A stretch of DNA of 64,000 nucleotides, taken from the NCBI GenBank assembly GCA_012934845.2, contig WNNJ02002905.1, positions 62,001 through 126,000 on the forward strand, given 5' to 3'. This DNA comes from Pomphorhynchus laevis. Taxonomy: Eukaryota > Acanthocephala > Palaeacanthocephala > Echinorhynchida > Pomphorhynchidae. This document shows positions 11,848-21,179 of the stretch, piece by piece. The translations under genes were made by a program, and so were the position numbers. The stretch's first letter is position 1. Each line of letters opens with the position of its first letter. The notes below the pieces were generated by a model. It saw only the letters and a list, made by a program, of their open reading frames with translations. It did no database searches and was not told where the DNA came from.

Positions 11848-12369
11848 ATGGGTCGGAAAAAACAAAAGTCTCAAGTTTCCAACCATGTTGCGTCCAACAC
11901 TGATGTTAGAGATGTTTCCAATGGATCTGAACAACAAGTCCTTTGCTCAAACAATGATTGTCACACGTGGGTAAGTATTTGGACTTCAGAATCCCAGGCA
12001 TCTAGCCTTGCAGACAACGAATTCTACTGTGGCTACTGTTCGGCTAAGATGATAAATACGATGAAGAGTGAAATAGAGAGTCTCAAGACAAATATATTGA
12101 AACTATCTGGCAATGCAGCGATGTCCACACATGCCTCTTCGTATTGTAATAAGTCTCAACCTCGATGCCCAATTCTCCCGCATTCGATTGCCTCTAAGAA
12201 TGCCAAATCTCCCATCTCTTCTACAGGTATTACTATACATCCTTCAATTTTGCCCAATCAATCAGCTCAATCTTCTGATGTTACTGTCATTGACCATTTG
12301 CAACCCAGTATTTCTTTTGTCGTATCAGATAAATCACCTTACATTTCTACCTGTAGAAATGTAAGGTGA
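11848..12369 (+). CDS. ORF1 of L2/CR1-like LINE copy 2, PHD-like finger
   Basis: A 173-residue reading starting MGRKKQKSQVSNHV. Cys and His/Trp spacing resembles the PHD or ZnF module of L2/CR1 ORF1 proteins: VLCSNNDCHTWV near residues 32-43, then NEFYCGYCSAKM near 57-68. A predicted coiled-coil-like stretch follows (INTMKSEIESLKTNILKLSG, residues 69-88), and then a Ser/Pro-rich tail. In this family ORF1 binds RNA and packages it with ORF2. Some expected finger residues are not seen, so it may be degraded. The stop falls inside a 20-bp-arm palindrome (12331-12372), which suggests the native C-terminus was replaced by a rearrangement. ORF2 begins 120 bases further on. Confidence 0.7.
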   Translation: MGRKKQKSQVSNHVASNTDVRDVSNGSEQQVLCSNNDCHTWVSIWTSESQASSLADNEFYCGYCSAKMINTMKSEIESLKTNILKLSGNAAMSTHASSYCNKSQPRCPILPHSIASKNAKSPISSTGITIHPSILPNQSAQSSDVTVIDHLQPSISFVVSDKSPYISTCRNVR

Positions 12370-12372
12370 TTT
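12331..12372. repeat. Perfect palindrome, 20-bp arms, 2-base loop
   Basis: AAATCACCTTACATTTCTAC (12331-12350), loop CT, then its exact reverse complement (12353-12372). It ends ORF1 of L2 copy 2. Such near-zero-loop hairpins are a known product of strand switching during DNA synthesis. It could also act as an RNA hairpin in the LINE transcript. Confidence 0.9.
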
Positions 12373-12492
12373 CTACCTCATCGCGTTTCTACGTCATCAT
12401 CAGATAATCCATTATCAGATAATCTGAAGGAGCCGCAAATTGTATCGCAGCAAGATGGATTTTGTCAAGTTTATGATAAATCTACCGATACA

Positions 12493-15426
12493 GTGACGGA
12501 GCCGCAAATTGTTACAACTAATGTATGTTCACTCCCCGACACCCCACGTCCCGTCCTTCCTGTCTCGTTTCTCAATAACTTGCATCCATCAATTAAAATC
12601 ACCTCCACCAGCCTCCACTATCCTTCCACTCATAACCTTTCCTCACATCGCTTGCCACCCGCTTTATTATCATTATCCTCTATGTCTCCCGTCGTCAAAC
12701 CAAATCCCTCCAAATCATCAACTGCCAGCTCTTCTATCGTGATCTCACCTACTCACGTCAGTCGTCCTCCTTTACGGAAGCGCTTTGCTTCTCGCGATCG
12801 TTGCGTCATTGTTACTAATATCACGCCTTCTAACTCCTTATCTCCACAAGCACGTCTGGACCACGATGTTTCCGCCTTCAGATCCATCCTCTCGTCTATT
12901 GTTCCTGCGGATAAACCATCCTTTTTCAAGGACATTTCTCCAGTCGCATTCATCGCCACAGCACACGGTTTCCGCCTCGGTCTCCTCAACACTAGATCTA
13001 TTCTCGAGGCGGAAACTTATATTGAAGTTCTAGGCGACTTCAATATCCGCCTAGAACGCCCCTCTTCCACAGATTCCATCCGCTTCATCAACATTCTATC
13101 CAACTACAATTATAAACTAATCTCCACTGCCCCCACACATATACTTGGCGGGGCACTCGACATCATCGCTGTCCCCGATCATTTTGCTGCCCACACCTCA
13201 CTGTCCATCTCTGATCCTGGTCTATCCGATCACTTTCTTATCACCCTTGATCTCGCTCGCAACCACACCCCTCCTCACACACCTACAATCCTACGTCGCC
13301 CTTGTAGAAATCTTGACCTTTCCCTTCTCCGCTCTGCCTTACTCAAATCGTCTCTATCATTACCCACAATAACATATTCATCTCCTCACGATCTCGCCTT
13401 TCTTTTCGACTCTGAACTCACATCCACTCTCGATATTATCTTGCCCTTCAAGTCTCACCCACACCGTCGCTTGCACCGTGCCCCATGGTTTGACATCCAA
13501 TGCCTACTCTCAAAGCGTCGACTCCGCCATGCTTTTCGAGTCTATCACCGCTCTCTCAGACGCGATTTCCGCTCGATCACTCCGTCTTTCCGTGATTCCT
13601 ATCTTGCTCTTCGCCGGTCTCATCTCAACCTACTACGTACCAAATGCAACTCCTTCTGGCAGCATAAAATAATCACTTCATTCAACTCTAAGACTCTCTG
13701 GCATACTTTTAACTCAATCCTGGCTCGTTCCTCTACGCCTTGCAACATCAATGCTAATGATTATTCGTCATTTCTCCAGACTAAAGTATCCACGCTGCTC
13801 TCTCACACCCCGGTCTCCATCCTATTCCACTCTGCCCAGTCTACTCTCATCCTTCCCGAACTCTTTCATCTTCTCCCTGTATCACCTACAGAAGTATCAT
13901 CTGTCCTCATGTCCTTGCCCAACAAAACCTCACCTGCCGATCCCCTGCCTACCCACATATTAAAATCTATATGCTCATCGATATCCCCATTTCTCACAAC
14001 CTTGTTTAACTCGTCCATCCGCTGTCGTATATTCCCTTCACACTGGAAATCCGCAATCGTTCGTCCCCTCCTTAAGAAACAATCGCTCGACCCCTCCCTT
14101 CCTTCCAGCTATCGCCCCATTTCACTACTCCCTACTCTTTCTAAGCTCTTAGAACGCCTCATCTTAATACAAATCAACGCTTATCTCTCCTCATCCAATC
14201 TGTACCCTCCTTTCCAATCCGCTTTCCGCTCTAATCACTCGACAGAAATCGCATGCATAAAAGTGTACAACGACTTACTCATTTCTCGAGACAAGGCTCT
14301 ATATAGTGTTCTCATCTCCCTGGACCTCTCCTCCGCATTCGACATTGTCGACCACTCCGTCCTCCTTTCTCGCCTTCGTTATGATTACGGCTTTTCTTCC
14401 TCCTCCGTAGCTTGGTTCGCCTCATATCTATCCGACCGTTCCTTTCGCGTCTGTTCTAATTCATCATCCTCCCCTCCCATCCCTATTTTTTGCGGGGTTC
14501 CACAAGGTTCAGTCCTAGGTCCCCTGCTTTTCTCTCTTTTGCTTGGCGATCTCTCTCTATTTATCAAACCTTACTCCTTTAACGTCATGCAATACGCCGA
14601 TGACATTCTAATCTATGCTCATGCACCCGCACATCGCATACACGATATCGCCATTTCTGCCTCCAACTGTCTCTCTTCTATCTACAAGCGTCTCTCCAAT
14701 CTCCATCTCGTTCTAAACGCCGAAAAGTCCAAAATAATGTGGATCCTTCCCCGTAAACCAAGCATATCTCCTCCCATTGTATCTTTTGCCTCATCGATCA
14801 TCCCTGTAGTCCACAATCTCACTTTCTTAGGCTTCCATTTCGATGATCACCTTTCCCTTAAACCCTTCGTCCGTGACAAGGTCCGCTCGTCTAACTTAAT
14901 TCTTCGTGACATCCGCCGTATCCGCCCCTTATCGACTTCCGTTCTTGTATGTCTCTTCTTTCATCGCTTCTTTTCCCTAAAATCGATTACTGCCTTAGCC
15001 TTTTCGCCAATTCTCCAAAATCCATCATCCTACCCCTACAACGAATAATCAACACCGCCGTTCGAGTGCTCTTTCGCCTCCGTCGCTTCGACCACACATC
15101 CACATATTTTGCCCAACTCTCCTGGCCCACCATCCACATCCGCATCAAACTCCGCCTTCTTCTCATTACTTTTCGTCTCATCGCTGTCGGCTCCCCATCG
15201 TTCATCAACCTTCCTTTCTTAGACGATACTCGCCCCCACCTCGCTATCGCTTCGTTCCTGTCATACCCTCTTACTCCACGTTCCTAATTACTCCAACAAC
15301 TACGGTCTCCGATCCTTCCTCGTCGCCGCCTCACTCGCCTGGAATCAACTCCCTCTCGACGTCCGCCGCGCTCCCTCTTTTATTACATTCAAACACCTCC
15401 TCCGTTCACACCTTCTCGACGCCTGA
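12493..15426 (+). CDS. ORF2 of L2/CR1-like LINE copy 2 (endonuclease remnant and RT)
   Basis: A long open reading (12493-15048, 851 codons) with a Ser/Pro-rich N-terminus and then only the two ends of the APE domain. LGLLNTRSI (start of the fold) is joined in frame to EVLGDFNIRLERP (GDFN) near 13,000-13,030, so about 90-100 residues with the catalytic Glu are missing. LSDHFLITLDL follows. The RT is complete: NKTSPADPLPTHILK, SYRPISLLPTLSKLLERL, ISLDLSSAFDIVDHS, CGVPQGSVLGPLLFSLLLGD and QYADDILIYAHAP. Two later frame changes (near 14,945 and 15,240) interrupt the C-terminus, which otherwise runs to TGA at 15424-15426. The coding strand is strikingly pyrimidine-rich. Confidence 0.9.
12968..13057. 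repeat. Nested inverted repeats at the APE deletion point
   Basis: GTTTCCGCCTCG (12968-12979) is the exact reverse complement of CGAGGCGGAAAC (13005-13016). ATATTGAAGT (13019-13028) is that of ACTTCAATAT (13037-13046). GTTCTAGGCG (13027-13036) is that of CGCCTAGAAC (13048-13057). All lie within 90 bases, at the place where the endonuclease domain jumps from its first to its GDFN block. Confidence 0.9.
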
Positions 15427-15500
15427 TTCACAGTTTTGTTTTTGTTGTGGTCATGTAAGCGTGCGCTGGCACGCATTTGCCACGTTAAAATAAATCTTTT
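15427..15500 (+). other. L2 copy 2 3' UTR with hairpin
   Basis: GCGTGC (15459-15464), loop GCTG and GCACGC (15469-15474), then ATTTGCCACGTTAAAA. This is the same layout as in copy 1 at 1.6 kb, preceded by the shared GTGGTCATGTAA. It marks the 3' end of the 11.85-15.5 kb element. Confidence 0.85.
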
Positions 15501-15514
15501 CTTTAAGATAGTTC

Positions 15515-15610
15515 CTAATAATAATTTTTTTTAACAATGAGAATTATTTATTGAAGAATGTACAAACTTCGTTACCCTCAAATGGGCCGAAATGTTCGAT
15601 AACATTGTAC
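15515..15610 (-). mobile_element. Possible LINE 3' UTR scrap
   Basis: Read on the minus strand, GAGGGTAACGAAG, a TACATT core, AATAAATAATT and a poly-A/ATT tail resemble 57,330-57,243. That second stretch is the 3' UTR behind a REL-type LINE tail. The piece is short and the match is by eye. Confidence 0.35.
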
Positions 15611-15672
15611 ATGTTAAATGAAAAAAAAACAACAAACAAAAAATAAGTTAATATGTTAAATAAGTTAAAAAT

Positions 15673-16012
15673 AAATGAATAAGTTAAATTGAATGTCCGA
15701 CAAAGTCGCAGGGATCATACTCTCGCGTTACGCGCAACACAAATTGGAATGCCGAGAATGGTATCGCGATTGTCACGCAGAGTGATAAAGTTGTGGAACG
15801 CATTGCCTCACGACATCATGACTGCGTCATCATTGAGCCAATTCAAAGCCATGGTCAACACTTGGATAAGACACGCTGATCAAGGCAACATTGGAAGTTA
15901 TTATCATTGGTTTGGTTGTAATTGATAGATTTGTTTCATGTGTTGTAATGTACGATGAGCGGGCAAAACGGCTTTTACGGTCAAAGCTCTGTATAGAATA
16001 AATTACTCTACA
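15673..16012 (+). mobile_element. 5'-truncated CR1/jockey-like LINE tail
   Basis: Reading 15689-15925 gives the C-terminal block SRLSRRVIKLWNALPHDIMT and NTWIRHADQGNIGSYYHWFG. It aligns with the end of the element at 3.2 kb (LSHRAVNIWNRLPVDVV, IKNWIRNENEWWLLQYPWF). The 3' UTR (GAGCGGGCAAAACGGCTTTT) parallels GAGCGGTCAAAACAGCCTTA there. Only about 80 codons remain. Confidence 0.8.
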
Positions 16013-16079
16013 ATAAGTTATTAAAAAAGTAGATGAGTTATTTTTACTCTACAAAAACTAACCAGGTTGCTAAACGAGT

Positions 16080-16560
16080 TAATAATTTTTCTAAAGCTTC
16101 TTTAGAAAAAGCGTACTAAAATCGTATTAATATTCTGAGCATTTATTCCTTTTGTGTGTTCAAAAATTCTTTTATAGAATTAATACTAAAATAGTGTTTT
16201 ATACCAGGATTAATTTCTATTATCCTACAATATTTTTTGAAGTGTGCTTTAATAACTTTAAGTATTTTATTCATATAAACGCAAAGTGGTTTTAATGTAC
16301 ATTTAAACGTACTACACATGAACTCACAGCACTACACATGGATTTTTATGTAATTTTGGTTCCAATATAGTATAGATATAGTTTTATTATCTGATTCAGC
16401 CATTAAACCATTTTTATCCATTATTAAACAGTAACTTGTAATAAGCGTTTCTAAACTAAAATCACTACGTTCATAAATTTCGTTTACATTTAAATCATTA
16501 TAATTTACCTTTTAGGTTTTGACTTTTTAAACCACAAATCAGTTTGCTGATGCAATATAC
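16080..16560 (-). mobile_element. AT-rich Penelope-like element fragment
   Basis: On the minus strand the sequence follows the PLE at 30.66-30.92 kb closely (CGTTTAAATGTACATTAAAA, TATGAATAAAATACTTAAAG, AAAGCACACTTCAAAAAATA, TGGTATAAAACACTATTT). It covers the RT fingers only. Flanks 16,310-16,560 show weaker similarity. It is a decayed copy, interrupted or truncated on both sides. Confidence 0.75.
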
Positions 16561-16639
16561 ATATTCGTGATTGTATAAGTTTCCATAGACGAAAAGAGAC
16601 CGTCGGTATTTGTTGCATTGTATGGAAATATAATGATAT

Positions 16640-16890
16640 CACATGAAAGTGTAAAATTGGGACCGAGTTAGGATCTTTGTTTTCACTTCTTTTGCATGTG
16701 AAGATTGAAATGAATAGGGGTTTAAAAATACAGCAAATATCTTATAAATGATATGAAACAAGAAACGTAAGAATCTGCAATTATGCCGAAGATGATAGAG
16801 TAGGACTGAGTTGTCTACAATGTCGAGAGGCGAAAAGTCAAGATAAATACCAATATTGCGATGTATTTTGTCACGGAACAGGGACAGAGT
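16640..16890 (-). mobile_element. Old L2-like RT scrap
   Basis: Minus-strand reading shows IGIYLDFSPLDIVDNSVLLY and HLRHNCRF. This resembles L2 motif A of copies 1 and 2 (LDLSSAFDIVDHS, LRYDYGF), though the conserved catalytic residues have decayed. No flanking 3' UTR was found. From 16,890 to 17,110 nothing else was recognised. Confidence 0.6.
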
Positions 16891-17114
16891 AGACATAATA
16901 AAAGCAAAATGCAATGGAAAGGATGTGCAAATTGGGTAAAAGAGATATATGTCAAAACGCAGGAATAACATAATATTTTCCTAACAACAGAAAATACAGT
17001 AATTTAGTCAGATCATACAAAGATTCCGGATGTCCGGAAAGTTGCTATTAATAATAAATAAATAAAGACTTTGTTAACTAACACAGAAAAACATCAAAAA
17101 AATAAAATAGTATA

Positions 17115-18444
17115 AGACACAATCCGAGTTTAGACAATATCTTCTTTGCATCTTCTTCTTTGTCTTCCCTGCACTTACGGCCTCAAATCCGAGGGGATCT
17201 GAGCCCCCAACCGATCCAACACGCCGACTTCCGACTAAACCACCCAGGGTCTTTCACCCCCCCGAAGAGTCCAGTCGGCACGGACTATGCTGGGTAAACG
17301 AGAGACGAGGAGCTTAAGAAACCTTAGCCTTTGCTCTGGGGACGTCCTCTCGAAAAGAAGACTAATCCCGAAATAGCCCAGGTGCCCCAAAGGCGCACCT
17401 GAGTTTTTTCTTTCAATGACAGATGATGGGCCCGTTTCAGAGCCCATCTAGCTTTCTTCAAGATACGTTTAAGTCTATCCAGGTCAGCTTTCGCCGACCA
17501 GTTCACCGTAACGGTGAACCCCAGGTATTTTACTCGACTGGTGAAGACAGGGAGTGGTTGATTAATCAAAATGGAAGAGAGGGCAGAGAGTGCTAATCTC
17601 TTGAGCTTTTGCTTTGTTGCAGGGGCGCCATGAAAGACAACCACCTGCGATTTGGCGGAGTTTAAAATAAGATTGGACTTGGGTAACTAGTCTTTTAATC
17701 TTAAAAAGAAACGGCTGATGTCCGAGACTATGTCTTTGCACCTGCGTCCAGAAAACAGGGCTGTGGTATCATCAGCATATACCACTAGACGTTGTTCGCG
17801 TTTAAATATTTTAAAGAGTTCAATGGAGGCAGCAAGATATAAGATAGGAGAAAGTGGGGAACCTTGAGGCACACCAGTAATAGGGTAGAACTGACGCGCA
17901 TCAGGGTCGTCTTCATAGTAAAATCGCTTGGTGTACAGCAGAATCTCCACCCTGTTCACAATTCTCGCAGGCAACCCGAGGGACCTGAGAGAAGAGATCA
18001 CAAAGGAAATGGAGATACGGTCAAATGCAGCAGAAAAGTCAAGGAAAACAGCTACAACTAAACGATAGCTATTCTTCCGACAAAACTGTTCAACTTCACC
18101 TACTGCTGAATGGACTGGGCGACCTTTAACGAATTCATGAAAACCAGGAGGGATCAAATTACGCCTACTCAGGTGGTCGCGAATTTTACGCGCAAGCGCT
18201 TTTTCGTAAATCGACACGAGGGCATTTTGAATCGAAATGGGTCGCAGATCTTTAGGGCATGAGCAGGATTTTTTCTTAGGAATAAAAACACGCTTACTAA
18301 TATTAATGCCTGCTACATCGGATGTGGAGGCTAAAAGCATGGTGACGGCCACCTCTTTTCTCTGATCAGCTGTCAAAAGCTGACCGACCCGAGAAGAAAG
18401 TGGAGCGACGGATTTGGAGGTGCCCGGGAGTGGACCTCCCGGGC
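17115..18444 (-). mobile_element. Non-LTR LINE RT inserted into a PLE
   Basis: Minus-strand reading 18463-17687 shows INISKRVFIPKKKSCSCPKD, LRPISIQNALVSIYEKALAR, VVAVFLDFSAAFDRISISF (motif A), ITGVPQGSPLSPILYLAASI (motif B) and LVVYADDTTALFSG (YADD). A frame change leads to a second reading (17644-17324) with FTSRVKYLGFTV and KKARWALKRAH, the usual post-RT region. The copy is 5'-truncated within the RT. It begins at 18444, exactly where a PLE reading frame breaks off, next to a GC-rich hairpin (18422-18444). The tail 17,100-17,170 is rich in AAGAAGAT repeats. The clade is possibly R1-like or other. Confidence 0.85.
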
Positions 18445-19702
18445 CCCATCGCCGTACCAACAATTTGTCTAAACAATTTACCTTCGAACCTAAATATGTT
18501 ATTTTCTAGGATTATATGTAATGCTTCAAGGATGAATTTACATTTTGTTGAGGGCAAATTTGCTTCCGACATTAACAAATCTATTGCTTGCAAACCTTTA
18601 TCATGGGGATTGATGTGTATAGTGATATAATATCAAATGTACATATTATATCTGTCTGCGCTATGTTCGATTTCAATGTTTCTATTTTTTCACAAAAATC
18701 ATATGAATTCATTATGTAGCTAGGCATAGTTTTAGTTAATGCTTTCAATAATCCATCAACAAAGTGAGATAGTTTTTCAGTTGGTACGTTAATATTGCTG
18801 ATTATTGGTCTACCAGGGCATGAACTAATGTTTTTGTGGATTTTGGCCAACATATAGAAACTCCCTGGAGTTGAAGTGATATTACGCAATTTGCTAGCTT
18901 CGCATATGCTAATAAATTTCATACTAATAAATGTATCAATGAGATTATCAATTTTTAAGTTGATACTTTTGAATTCTATTTCTGAACTAGGTTCATATGC
19001 AGGACTATTGAGCTGTCTGTATGCTTCGTCTAGATATTTTTTCGTTTTCCACAATACGGCTTCGTTACTTTTGTCAGCTTGTTTATTATTAGTTCATTTG
19101 ATCTTTTTAATTCCTTTAGAGCATTTCGTTCTCCGTTGGTAATATTTGGAATGTATTCATGATTTGGATGGAGATTCATGTATTTATCAAAAGTTAATTT
19201 TCCAAGTGTATTTATGGATAAGTGTCGAACTTGTTTATCGTCTATGTCCTTAAATGCTTTTAGTGTAGTATGCTTTATAAAGTTTGCAACATCATAACGA
19301 CTAAAGTTACGGTCCAAAATATTGTAATTTAAACCCAAGTTCAGGATGTCTTCCTGTTCTTTAGTTAGTTGAATATTAGAAAGATTTGTAAATTGTCGCT
19401 CACTCTGAAGTTTTCTTTTTATGTCTTCCGAAATTACGTCGCGGTAATGATTCATAAATTTCTAAGTCATCAATATTTATTTGTTTTCCAAGAATCCATG
19501 ATAACTTTGAGTGTTTCTTCTTTAATGATAAGCGTGTGTGTAAAATTTCAGTATGATGTTTTGAAGTTCTCGTGAAGCAGGATTCAGAGTTTTGTTCCAT
19601 TTCTTTTTTTATCATTTTACTAAATTCTTCATCCACAATTGCAAAATTGACACACATTCTTTTCTTTAATTTCAACGTATTCAGATATATATACCCTATC
19701 AT
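18445..19702 (-). mobile_element. Penelope-like element, N-terminal and RT half
   Basis: Minus-strand readings give the PLE order. An N-terminal region (19702-19400: MIGYIYLNTLKLKKRMCVNF) is followed by NITNGERNALKELKRSNELI (19455-19030), a KSNEAVLWKTKKYLDEAY block, and YMLAKIHKNISSCPGRPIIS (19054-18581, the PLE K-HK core). Next come CTFDIISLYTSIP (motif A) and LFRQIVGTAMG (18593 onward), which is PLE motif B cut off right after its Met-Gly. The reading passes through several frames, so it is a pseudogene. The part with the YADD motif and GIY-YIG domain is not adjacent. The LINE at 17.1-18.44 kb sits at the break. Confidence 0.85.
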
Positions 19703-20075
19703 CCAGCAATTCGTAACCTACAAAGTGATATCATGTATGGTATTAATAGTCAACGAGCAAAACTTGGAAGAGCTAATTTGTCGATTCGGATCCTTCATAA
19801 ATCTACTAATACTATTAAAAAGACATTAGTTAGAAACAAATTGGAAAAAACGTTCGACAATTAGTTGAGAAAAATGAATGCACGAAATATAACCGACGGA
19901 ACACAAAATGTTGTATACAAATAAAGGAAACCAACAAAATAATTAGTTCAACCACAGGACTCAAATATAATATTCGGAAATCAACAAACTGTGCCTCAAA
20001 AGGTATCATTTATGCAGCCACATGTAGCATCTGCGGTGTACAATATGTAGGTGAAAGTGGATTGTCGATGAATTA
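19695..20075 (+). mobile_element. PLE C-terminal fragment with GIY-YIG endonuclease start
   Basis: Plus-strand reading shows RAKLGRANLSIRILHKSTN, the PLE linker, then a Cys-containing stretch, STTGLKYNIRKSTNCASKG and IIYAATCSICGVQYVGESG. The last is the GIY-YIG core (IY, C-x2-C, QYVGE) by which some PLEs nick DNA. It faces away from the minus-strand PLE half, so the two pieces meet head to head near 19,700. The domain is cut after VGESG by the AT-rich DNA of the palindrome arm. One or two frame breaks are present. Confidence 0.8.
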
Positions 20076-20119
20076 AATCAGCTAACTGAGTCTACGTATT
20101 GTTATATAATTATAAAATA

Positions 20120-20760
20120 AACAAAACATAATAATGCTAAATCAAAATTTAAAAATTAAATAATAAAATTAATAATTGTTTTTAGATTTTCTCTAATTCA
20201 AATCAAGTTAAAAAAATAAAAATAAAAATAAAAAATAAAAAATAAAATTTAAAATAACCGTGGTGCAGTGGTAAATCATTGTGTAACTAAACACGACAAT
20301 GAAAAAAGGGATGTCTTTGATTATGTTGTCATTGATTCAGATCTAAATGAAAGCGAACATCGCAAAAAACGAGCAACGATGGATTGGCCAACTGATAACC
20401 GATCAAGTAAAGGGAATCGATCACTGTTACAACCGGCGTTTAATTGAAGATTATACATAAAAAAATTTCTCTACTCTGCGAACTAGCATTTTTTAAATTT
20501 TGTTCTGATTTTATATTGATAAAGGCGTGAACACCGAAACGTAAAAAATACATTTACTTTGTTTTTGCTGGTGTTACAATTTGAAAACTTATAATTTTGC
20601 ACTTTATCAGAAGTCCCAGCTGACGGTGTTAATTATCGATAATTAGAAATATAATTATCGATCATGATAATTATAATTATCATGTAAATATAATTATTAT
20701 ATAATTATAATCGATAATTATATATAATCGATTATTACACGGTTTGTTACAGTCAAGCAT
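20120..20760. repeat. AT-rich arm segment with local palindromes
   Basis: Poly-A/TAAAA runs (20,210-20,250), a segment shared with 31.68-31.82 kb (AAACAATTATTAATTTTATT in the opposite orientation), and small ATCGAT-type palindromes at 20,630-20,745 (TTATCGATAATTA). A degenerate half-hammerhead-like string (TGATAAAGGCGTGAACACC then GAAAC, 20517-20540) precedes them. The mirror image lies at 24,260-24,900. Confidence 0.75.
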
Positions 20761-20881
20761 CCGAAAGTTTAAACCTCTGGGTGTTAATGATGGTCTGCAT
20801 TGCAAATTGTAGGATTCAAGAGCTAACGCCACCTACAATTTAAGCTAGATGTCGGAAATGCATTTTCACAATGTCACAGAG

Positions 20882-20951
20882 GCAGCCGAAACGGCGTGTG
20901 ATAGTTCATCTTAATGACGATGGCTGCTGGCTATCACATGACCGTCTAGGA
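20882..20951 (+). ncRNA. Hammerhead-like element, PLE-repeat type
   Basis: Helix II 3' strand GCAGCC (20882-20887), core GAAAC (20888-20892), helix III GG plus TGTGATAG (20897-20904), helix I TCTTA (20909-20913), core ATGACGA (20914-20920, first base changed from C), helix II GGCTGC (20922-20927), helix III CTATCACA (20931-20938) with CC, cleavage triplet GTC (20944-20946), helix I TAGGA. The mirror copy is near 24,071-24,140. The related copy at 27,780 keeps the intact CTGACGA. The segment order is not that of a normal hammerhead. Confidence 0.55.
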
Positions 20952-21179
20952 GTGACGAGTATTTGCAGGCTGAAGAATATGCTCGATTCAAACATTCACA
21001 CAAACATATGGAAAGAGTTGCTAATCGCAATCTCGAGCAATACCGATTCAAACGAAACTCTGATTACATAGAAAGAATTGATCCACTCAATCTCGGTTTC
21101 TTACAGTCAAGCATCCGAAAGTATGAACCTCCCGTTGTTAATGATGGTCTGCATTGCAAATTGTAACCACAGTTTCAAG

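Noticed and set aside
20515-20540. TGATAAAGGCG...GAAAC as a full hammerhead
   Set aside because: The CTGANGA core is degenerate and no third strand is visible, so it is noted only as a half-like string.
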